Positions 1 through 3,805 of a stretch of 5,925 nucleotides of DNA are shown here, piece by piece; the first letter of the stretch is position 1, and each line of letters begins with the position of its first letter. The notes beneath the pieces were generated by a model that saw only the letters and a list, made by a program, of their open reading frames with translations, was not told the origin of the DNA and searched no databases. The stretch is from Pseudanabaena sp. CAN_BIN31 (lineage in GTDB: Bacteria; Cyanobacteriota; Cyanobacteriia; Pseudanabaenales; Pseudanabaenaceae). The position numbers and the translations under genes are program-made. The stretch covers positions 1 through 5,925 of the forward strand of contig JAJAZG010000304.1 of the NCBI GenBank assembly GCA_026785865.1, given 5' to 3'.

Positions 1-54
1 GCCTTAACAGCATTCTGTGTGTACGGATTTCACCCCCTTTTACTAATTTTTTAA
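1..54 (+). CDS. possible 3' tail of an unidentified gene (partial)
   Basis: Frame 1 is open from the first base to TAA at 52-54 and would encode 17 residues, ALTAFCVYGFHPLLLIF. They are hydrophobic and could be the last membrane segment of a transporter-like protein that starts outside the window. Seventeen codons are too few to assign a family, and an open frame this short is expected by chance, so this is only a possibility. Confidence 0.18.
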   Translation, partial: ALTAFCVYGFHPLLLIF

Positions 55-166
55 CCAAATCTTAAAGCTATGTCTTAGGGATAATTTTGAGTAGCGATCG
101 CCTATTTGCATATCATTTTCATCTAATTGGTCTAGTTTTGTTGTCCAGAAGACAGATTAAATAGCC

Positions 167-194
167 TTAATCTATCTAAAAATCTAGATATAAT
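167..194 (+). promoter_or_regulatory. candidate promoter for the leader ORF and Uma2 gene
   Basis: A perfect TATAAT lies at 189-194. A poor -35 candidate, TTAATC at 167-172, sits 16 bp upstream. Transcription would start near position 201, a few bases before the Shine-Dalgarno-like AAGGA at 202-206. The -10 is convincing by sequence but the -35 is not, so the call rests mostly on the -10 and its position in front of the first translatable frame. Confidence 0.4.
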
Positions 195-210
195 TGGAGC
201 CAAGGAAAAA

Positions 211-258
211 ATGACCGCTATCTCTCAACAAATCACCGTAAATTTTAAGCTTAAATAA
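211..258 (+). CDS. 15-codon leader ORF upstream of the Uma2 gene
   Basis: ATG at 211 is preceded by AAGGA (202-206) at a suitable spacing. The frame encodes MTAISQQITVNFKLK and stops at TAA 256-258, four bases before the ATG of the Uma2 gene, in a different frame. The Uma2 ATG itself has no visible Shine-Dalgarno sequence, so ribosomes finishing this leader could re-initiate there (inference). Alternatively, these residues may be the old N-terminus of the Uma2 protein cut off by a small indel; openings such as MTA are plausible for this family. No function is claimed for the peptide. Confidence 0.35.
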   Translation: MTAISQQITVNFKLK

Positions 259-262
259 ACCG

Positions 263-907
263 ATGAACGTAACCACTCCTATTAAAGCGATCGCCCTTAG
301 TGCTGGCAGTCGGATTAGCATTAGTAATCTGACGTGGCAAGATTTTGAGCAACTGCTCTTGGATACGGGTGAAGACAGAAATACGCGGATGGTTTATTAC
401 AAAGGAACTCTAGAAATTATGTCGCCGTTGGCTTTGCACGAACGTCCGCATCGGATTATTGCTGATATTGTCAAAACGATCTTAGAATTTCAAGAACGGG
501 ACTGGGAAGATTTTGGTTCTACTACTTTTAAACATACTGGTATTGCAGGAGTAGAGCCAGATACTTGTTTTTATATTCAAAATGCCGATCTTGTGCGTGA
601 CTGTACCAGTATGGATTTATCAATTTATCCACCACCTGATCTAGCGATCAAGTCAGATGTCACTTCCAAGACTGCGTTACAAGCCTATGAATCAATTCTC
701 GTACCTGAAGTTTGGATTTATAGCAACCTAAATTTGGCTATTCATGTTTTGCAAGGCGATCGCTATATCCAAACAAATACAAGCCTCGTTTTTCCTGATT
801 TACTTATAGCTGAGTTAATCCCGACTCTTGTACAGCAAGCCATTAAACAGGGAACTAGCAGAATACTGCGTAATCTTAAGTCTCAGTTAAAGTCAACCCA
901 GCTATAA
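263..907 (+). CDS. Uma2-family (DUF820) PD-(D/E)XK nuclease-like protein, possibly inactive
   Basis: This 214-residue protein has the Uma2/DUF820 layout, a restriction-endonuclease-like fold that is heavily expanded in cyanobacteria. Visible landmarks are EIMSPLALHERPH (51-63), the GVEPD motif ending in Asp100, the PPPDL block (123-127), SKT (135-137) and the VPEVWIY strand (147-153). Length is normal for the family. In relatives as I recall them, the segment after PPPDL reads roughly AIEID; here it is AIKSD, so the expected catalytic Glu is Lys130 (codon AAG at 650-652). The fold looks intact but cleavage activity is doubtful. ATG 263 is the only start, because the frame is closed by a stop at 239-241 and there is no ATG, GTG or TTG between. 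The natural role of most Uma2 proteins is unknown; many are linked to mobile DNA. The 3' end overlaps higA tail to tail by 6 bp. Confidence 0.88.
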   Translation: MNVTTPIKAIALSAGSRISISNLTWQDFEQLLLDTGEDRNTRMVYYKGTLEIMSPLALHERPHRIIADIVKTILEFQERDWEDFGSTTFKHTGIAGVEPDTCFYIQNADLVRDCTSMDLSIYPPPDLAIKSDVTSKTALQAYESILVPEVWIYSNLNLAIHVLQGDRYIQTNTSLVFPDLLIAELIPTLVQQAIKQGTSRILRNLKSQLKSTQL

Positions 908-1300
908 AAACAACTTAGGATCGACGTTAAAGAATTTTCCGAGTGCTTGTGCTTGATTTTTGCTGATTTGACGTTTGCCATTTACCACTTCAGAGACAAC
1001 ACCACTTGAACCAATCACGTTAACGAGATCGGCTTGCTTAAGGTTATTTTCTTCCATCAGGTGCAAGAGAATATCAAGGGGCGTAGCATCATTCATTGGA
1101 TAATGCTCGTCTTCATATTTCTCAACCAAGGTCAGCAACAGTTGCAAAATCCTCTCTTCTTCTGTCTTAGCATTGGGAATTGCTAAGAGTTTTTCGATAT
1201 TTTGTAAGGCAATTTCGTTTTCAGCCTCAGTGGTAATGACATGAGGCTGAATATCGGCGAGTAAATCACCATAGGCTTTTCGATTAATAGTAAGGGTCAT
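902..1300 (-). CDS. higA: HigA-type antitoxin, XRE-family HTH (COG5499-like)
   Basis: From ATG 1300 the protein has 132 residues. The N-terminal half (about residues 1-65) has the COG5499 pattern, including TEAENEIALQNIEKLL and LVEKYEDEHYPM. The C-terminal half is a Cro/XRE helix-turn-helix running from LKQADLVNVIG through VVSEVVNGKRQISKNQAQALGKFF. Such proteins bind and neutralise the partner HigB mRNA interferase and usually repress their own operon. The start at 1300 is preferred over an in-frame ATG at 1321 because AGGTGG lies just upstream of it, the upstream ATG has no such site, and MTLTINRKAY is the more family-like start. The gene begins inside the end of higB (17-nt overlap), implying coupled translation. 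The stop TAG at 902-904 lies within the last codons of the convergent Uma2 gene. Confidence 0.92.
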   Translation of the reverse strand: MTLTINRKAYGDLLADIQPHVITTEAENEIALQNIEKLLAIPNAKTEEERILQLLLTLVEKYEDEHYPMNDATPLDILLHLMEENNLKQADLVNVIGSSGVVSEVVNGKRQISKNQAQALGKFFNVDPKLFL

Positions 1301-1583
1301 TTTTCCACCTGCCTGAGTCATACTCAGAGTGAGTTAAAACATATTTGATATAGATAACTTGCCTCTCATAATCAATACTGACGATTAGGCGATACTTGTT
1401 ACCTTTGATATTGAAAATAGTGAATCTTCCTGCTGCATCAGCAGATGAATAAGATTTTTTGACATCTTGGATATTTTGCCATTGTGCAGATTTTGCAACT
1501 TGATGCCAGCTATTTAGGGAAGTAGTTACATCAGCATGAATTTTCCCAAATTCATCAAGGGTCTTCTTAGAGTAAATACGCAT
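1284..1583 (-). CDS. higB: HigB-type mRNA interferase toxin (RelE superfamily)
   Basis: This 99-residue protein matches the HigB_toxin family (PF09907) closely. It has MRIYSKKTLDEF at the N-terminus, SWHQVAKSAQWQN (25-37), SYSSADAAGRFTIFNIKGNK (44-63), the YRLIVSIDYERQVIYIKYV strands (64-82) and the THSEYD motif (84-89) near the end. Known members cleave translated mRNAs at the ribosome and are held inactive by HigA. Gene order is toxin first, then antitoxin, as is usual for higBA. Length and all conserved blocks are intact, so it is probably functional or only recently inactivated. The start codon has only a weak AGGA directly adjacent to it, which may keep toxin translation low (inference). 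The operon is preceded by a palindrome-rich promoter and a repeat-rich leader. Confidence 0.92.
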   Translation of the reverse strand: MRIYSKKTLDEFGKIHADVTTSLNSWHQVAKSAQWQNIQDVKKSYSSADAAGRFTIFNIKGNKYRLIVSIDYERQVIYIKYVLTHSEYDSGRWKNDPYY

Positions 1584-1630
1584 ATCCTATAGCTTGTATT
1601 CTTAAGTACTTGATTGGTAGTCATAATCTT

Positions 1631-1678
1631 TTTTTGTTAGTTTTTGTTAGTTTTTGTTAGTTTTTTGTTAGTTTTTTG
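1631..1678. repeat. helically phased T-tract tandem repeat (TTTTTGTTAG)
   Basis: Three exact TTTTTGTTAG units (1631-1660) are followed by an 11-bp variant with six Ts (1661-1671) and a partial unit, TTTTTTG (1672-1678). T-tracts of 5-7 bases therefore recur every 10-11 bp, close to one helical turn, which is the arrangement known to produce intrinsic DNA curvature. The array lies between the candidate higBA promoter and the higB start, so it would be transcribed as a CUAACAAAAA-type leader. Copy number may vary by slippage. Confidence 0.9.
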
Positions 1679-1689
1679 ATTCTGACTTA

Positions 1690-1715
1690 AGAGTATACTC
1701 TCATTTTGAGAGTAT
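1690..1715. promoter_or_regulatory. nested inverted repeats, probable HigA operator
   Basis: AGAGTATACTCT at 1690-1701 is a perfect 12-bp palindrome. Its right half is reused in a second inverted repeat, ATACTCTC (1695-1702), loop ATTTT, then GAGAGTAT (1708-1715). This gives three copies of the half-site GAGTAT or its complement. The elements cover the -10 and most of the spacer of the minus-strand promoter, where a HigA dimer would block polymerase. Binding by HigA is inferred from position and from the usual autoregulation of higBA operons. Confidence 0.65.
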
Positions 1716-1723
1716 TTTGTCAA
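1692..1723 (-). promoter_or_regulatory. candidate higBA promoter
   Basis: On the minus strand a perfect TTGACA (1723-1718) is followed, after 20 bp, by TATACT (1697-1692). The spacer is longer than the usual 17 bp, which may weaken the promoter or mean that the palindromic AGTATACT is read slightly differently. Transcription would begin near 1685, about 100 nt upstream of higB. The overlap with the inverted repeats at 1690-1715 supports a regulated promoter. Confidence 0.5.
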
Positions 1724-1942
1724 GTTATTAAGATTAATTTTTTGGGGAAAGTCATACCAATTTAACTGTTTGAATGGATAGATCTTTTGTACGATTGCGA
1801 CTAAAGTCCTTGAAAGGGTTATCTCAAAAAAGTTTCAGGAATTTTAATGTAAATTGTGAGTAAACCATTCTGGAGAGATCGCGTAATCTGGAAATATATA
1901 CCTTGTCCATCTTGCAAAGTAAGCAATAAAAGCGAGAATCCA
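1716..1942. other. intergenic stretch without a supported gene
   Basis: Together with the higBA control region this forms a gap of about 360 bp between higB and the PD-(D/E)XK gene. The rightmost 87 bases (1856-1942) are open in frame with that gene from a GTG, but I do not treat them as coding (see the rejected list). AGGA at 1837-1840 precedes ATGTAA at 1847-1852, a bare start-stop. I see no convincing plus-strand promoter, terminator or RNA gene here. Confidence 0.5.
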
Positions 1943-2323
1943 ATGGTATATACAGACTTCACGCTAAGACAGGTCGAAAAAGACTTTCACTTGCAAATTG
2001 AAGAGAAAATTGATTTATTTGCCAATATTGTAGCCATCGCCCCCAGTGACGACATTAAAAAGCTACTAGCCGAAAATATTCCCCTTGCCCTTGCCATCAA
2101 CACCGAAAAAGCGCGATCGGAATTTCTGATTGCTCCCACCTTGTTAGAGCTAAGACGGCGATCGCCAGTTCCCATTAGCCTGTTTTCTGGCACAGAATTT
2201 AGCATTAGTCCCGAACAAGGACTCACAGGTTATTGCGATTATCTAATCAGCCTATCCAAACAACAACTCAGGATTAGCGCCCCAGTAATTGCGATCGTGG
2301 AAGCCAAAAACGAGGATATTAAA
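1928..2323. repeat. direct repeat, left copy (pairs with 3380-3774)
   Basis: This block covers 15 bases before the ATG of the intact PD-(D/E)XK gene and its first 127 codons. The right copy lies 1452 bp downstream in the same orientation. Counting by eye over the 127 codons gives 36 substitutions and one deleted base, about 90% identity. Similarity stops just after codon 127 on the right and fades upstream of the AAAAGCGAGAAT shared by both copies on the left. Confidence 0.92.
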
Positions 2324-2545
2324 TCAGGACTTGGGCAATGTATTGCGGAAATGGTCGCGGCTCAATTATTTAATGAATTAGAAAACAATGATATTGACAC
2401 CATTTATGGCATCGTCACGACTGGGGAAATCTGGAAATTTCTGCAAATAACTGAACAAATTGTAGCGATCAATCTCACGGACTACTACATCACAGACATC
2501 GGCAAGATTCTTGGCATCCTCATAAACTTCATTTTTTCGGATTGA
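1943..2545 (+). CDS. PD-(D/E)XK nuclease-like protein, cyanobacterial uncharacterised family
   Basis: The protein has 200 residues from ATG 1943. It opens with MVYTDFTLRQVEKDFHL and has a helical N-terminal part (residues 10-60). A nuclease-like core follows: TEFSISPEQGLTGYCDYLIS with Asp99, then IVEAKNE with Glu120 and Lys122, then GLGQCIAEM with Gln132. The spacing of Asp, Glu-x-Lys and a following Gln is that of PD-(D/E)XK folds such as restriction-type nucleases. The C-terminal strand pattern (IYGIVTTGEIWKFLQI, then NLTDYYITDIGKILGIL) looks complete. I know similar cyanobacterial hypothetical proteins but no established function; nuclease activity is inferred from motifs only. The start was chosen because the second copy at 3395 begins at the same codon and the two share the preceding 15 bases. 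An in-frame GTG at 1856 would add 29 residues of doubtful value. Confidence 0.8.
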   Translation: MVYTDFTLRQVEKDFHLQIEEKIDLFANIVAIAPSDDIKKLLAENIPLALAINTEKARSEFLIAPTLLELRRRSPVPISLFSGTEFSISPEQGLTGYCDYLISLSKQQLRISAPVIAIVEAKNEDIKSGLGQCIAEMVAAQLFNELENNDIDTIYGIVTTGEIWKFLQITEQIVAINLTDYYITDIGKILGILINFIFSD

Positions 2546-2569
2546 TCGCTGCAAGTAGGTTTTCACCTT

Positions 2570-2596
2570 TTGACTGCCAAGAAAATTATGTAGTAT
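2570..2596 (+). promoter_or_regulatory. weak candidate promoter for the 80-aa protein and HNH gene
   Basis: TTGACT at 2570-2575 and TAGTAT at 2591-2596 resemble -35 and -10 boxes, but the 15-bp spacer is short and the -10 matches only four of six positions. The 88-bp gap after the PD-(D/E)XK gene is enough room for a promoter, and I see no terminator in it, so read-through from upstream is equally possible. Confidence 0.25.
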
Positions 2597-2633
2597 GGAC
2601 TAAGACTTTTTAAGTTATTAAAAGCAAAAAATT

Positions 2634-2876
2634 ATGACTGCAACACTTGTCAAACCATCCCTGCTAATCCATGAGATCCGTGTTGAGAAATTTGGAAATC
2701 TTAGTCTATTCAAATTCAGCGAACATTTACAAAATCGGATGGAATTGCTTTTAGAGAAAAGAAAAGTAGAGCAGCTTTCTCTTGAAGAGATTCCTGAGTT
2801 AGAGACGATTGGGGAGCTAGATCGTATTTTCACACATATGAATGCAATGCTTGCTGCCCAAAATGTCAATCTCTGA
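2634..2876 (+). CDS. 80-aa acidic protein coupled to the HNH gene, function unknown
   Basis: I do not recognise a named domain. The first 30 residues (TLLVKP-like start, then IRVEKFGNLSLFKF) could form short strands. Residues 30-75 are charged and predicted helical, with EHLQNRMELLLEKRKVEQL followed by EEIPELETIGELDRIFTHMN. The ELDRIFT-NAMLAAQ ending resembles, from memory, small cyanobacterial proteins encoded next to HNH genes, but I cannot check this. The stop codon lies 14 nt inside the HNH gene, so the two are almost certainly co-transcribed and translationally coupled. A role as a partner or inhibitor of the HNH protein is possible from this arrangement alone and is unproven. No clear Shine-Dalgarno sequence precedes ATG 2634. 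Confidence 0.72.
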   Translation: MTATLVKPSLLIHEIRVEKFGNLSLFKFSEHLQNRMELLLEKRKVEQLSLEEIPELETIGELDRIFTHMNAMLAAQNVNL

Positions 2877-3315
2877 TTCAACAAGACAAATTGTCCGAGA
2901 ACGGGCTGAGTTTATTTGTGAATATTGTCATTCATCAGAGCGTCTGAGTGCCTCTCGATTCACCCTCGATCACATTATTCCCGTATCGCTGGGCGGTTCA
3001 GACGATGTAGATAACCTTGCTCTGGCTTGTCGTCGTTGTAATGAGAGGCGCTATAACTTTGTTAAGGCGATCGATCCACAAACTCAGGAAGTTGTCTCTA
3101 TTTTTGATCCGCGTAGGCAATTATGGTCAGAACATTTTGTTTGGATCAATAACGCAACTGAAATCAAAGGAGTGACTTCAATCGGTAGGGCAACCTGCGA
3201 TCGCTTCGATCTAAACGATTTGAGATATCCACAAGAAGACTCGATTCGAGCGACAAGACTTTTTTGGCTTCAAACAGGTTTACATCCCCCAACTAGCGAT
3301 CCATGCAAAGTTTAA
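2863..3315 (+). CDS. HNH endonuclease
   Basis: The protein has 150 residues from ATG 2863. The HNH core is clear: zinc ligands CEYC (Cys19, Cys22), the DHIIP box with His37, Asn51 in VDNLALACRRCN, and the second zinc pair Cys56 and Cys59. Asn60 sits where some HNH families have the last His, as in HNH_5-like members. The C-terminal part (SIGRATCDRFDLND, then RATRLFWLQTGLHPP) matches the tail I associate with a common cyanobacterial HNH family. The likely activity is metal-dependent DNA nicking or cleavage; the target is unknown. All core residues are present. ATG 2863 is preferred over ATG 2842 because MSISDSTRQIVRERAEF is the family-like start and leaves only a 14-nt overlap with the upstream gene. 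Neither start has a good ribosome binding site, consistent with coupling. Confidence 0.9.
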   Translation: MSISDSTRQIVRERAEFICEYCHSSERLSASRFTLDHIIPVSLGGSDDVDNLALACRRCNERRYNFVKAIDPQTQEVVSIFDPRRQLWSEHFVWINNATEIKGVTSIGRATCDRFDLNDLRYPQEDSIRATRLFWLQTGLHPPTSDPCKV

Positions 3316-3379
3316 ACTAATACTTTTAGATTAGTAGTCTCGAAACAGGGCGATCGCGAACCAAAAAACTTACTGCTAA

Positions 3380-3774
3380 AAAAGCGAGAATTCAATGGCA
3401 TATAGTAACTTTACGCTGAGGCAAGTCGAAAAAGACTTTCATTTGCAAATTGAAGAAAAAATTGATTTGTTTGCCCATATCGCCGCGATCGCCCCTAGTG
3501 ACGACATTAAAAAGCTCCTAGCCGAAAATATTCCCCTTGCCCTTGCCATTAACACCGAAAAAGCACGATCGGAATTTCTGATTGCCCCACCTTGTTAGAG
3601 CTAAGACGGCGATCGCCTGTCCCCATTAGCCTGTTTTCTGGCACAGAATTTAGCATTAGTCCCGAACAAGGACTTATAGGTTATCGCGATTATCTGATCA
3701 GCTTATCTAAACAACAACTTAGGATTAGCGCCCCAGTAGTGTTGATCGTTGAAGCCAAAAACGAAAATATTAAA
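3380..3774. repeat. direct repeat, right copy (pairs with 1928-2323)
   Basis: This copy begins with the shared AAAAGCGAGAAT before ATG 3395 and ends where similarity breaks, at or just after the codon for Lys in NENIK (3774). It lacks one base relative to the left copy, between 3585 and 3586. The central part (codons 58-93) carries only two substitutions, whereas the flanks carry most of the rest. Confidence 0.92.
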
Positions 3775-3777
3775 TAG
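3395..3777 (+). pseudogene. frameshifted and 3'-truncated copy of the PD-(D/E)XK gene
   Basis: This is a paralogue of the gene at 1943-2545. The first 63 codons read in frame 3395 and match it, starting MAYSNFTLRQVEKDFHL. At codon 64 the intact copy reads GCTCCCACC and this copy GCCCCACC, so loss of one T puts a TAG at 3596-3598. The rest continues in the next frame, from LELRRRSPVPISLF through GYRDYLIS to IVEAKNENIK, and stops at TAG 3775-3777. About 73 residues of the normal C-terminus, including the Gln helix, are absent. Two separate lesions make it very unlikely to be functional, although a 67-residue N-terminal fragment could still be made. Ten codon differences change the amino acid and 22 are silent, so the copies diverged largely under constraint before this one decayed. 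Confidence 0.93.
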
Positions 3778-3784
3778 TGCTAAG

Positions 3785-3798
3785 CGATCTCCAGATCG
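3785..3798 (-). terminator. weak hairpin downstream of the Hsp70-like gene
   Basis: CGATCT at 3785-3790 and AGATCG at 3793-3798 are inverted repeats, giving a five-pair stem with a four-base loop immediately after the minus-strand stop at 3806. No run of U follows directly on the minus strand, so intrinsic termination is uncertain. The position between a pseudogene end and a gene end is the main support. Confidence 0.25.
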
Positions 3799-3805
3799 TA
3801 CCAAA

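Noticed and set aside
1301..1321. ATG 1321 as the higA start
   Set aside because: It has no Shine-Dalgarno sequence and adds MTQAGGK, which is unlike the family. The AGGTGG just inside this stretch serves ATG 1300.
1631..1678. CRISPR-like array
   Set aside because: The 10-11 bp units are contiguous with no spacers, so this is a simple tandem repeat.
1856..1942. GTG 1856 as the start of the PD-(D/E)XK gene (29 extra residues)
   Set aside because: The second copy begins at the equivalent of ATG 1943 and shares the 15 bases before it. No ribosome site at a suitable distance precedes GTG 1856, and the extra residues do not continue the nuclease-like pattern.
1987..2226. Minus-strand open frames over the PD-(D/E)XK gene, including 2378-2566
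   Set aside because: They are antisense shadows of a conserved coding region, with no family-like sequence or start signals.
2842..2862. ATG 2842 as the HNH start
   Set aside because: It adds MQCLLPK, which simply reads the upstream gene in another frame; MSISDSTRQ fits the family better. It cannot be excluded without data.
2618..2884. Minus-strand 88-codon frame opposite the 80-aa gene
   Set aside because: Its composition is rich in Ser, Phe, Ile and Arg, typical of an antisense shadow. The plus-strand frame is coupled to the HNH gene and looks protein-like.
3316..3335. Hairpin ACTAAT/ATTAGT after the HNH gene as a terminator
   Set aside because: Six mostly A-T pairs with an eight-base loop and no T-run is too weak to call.
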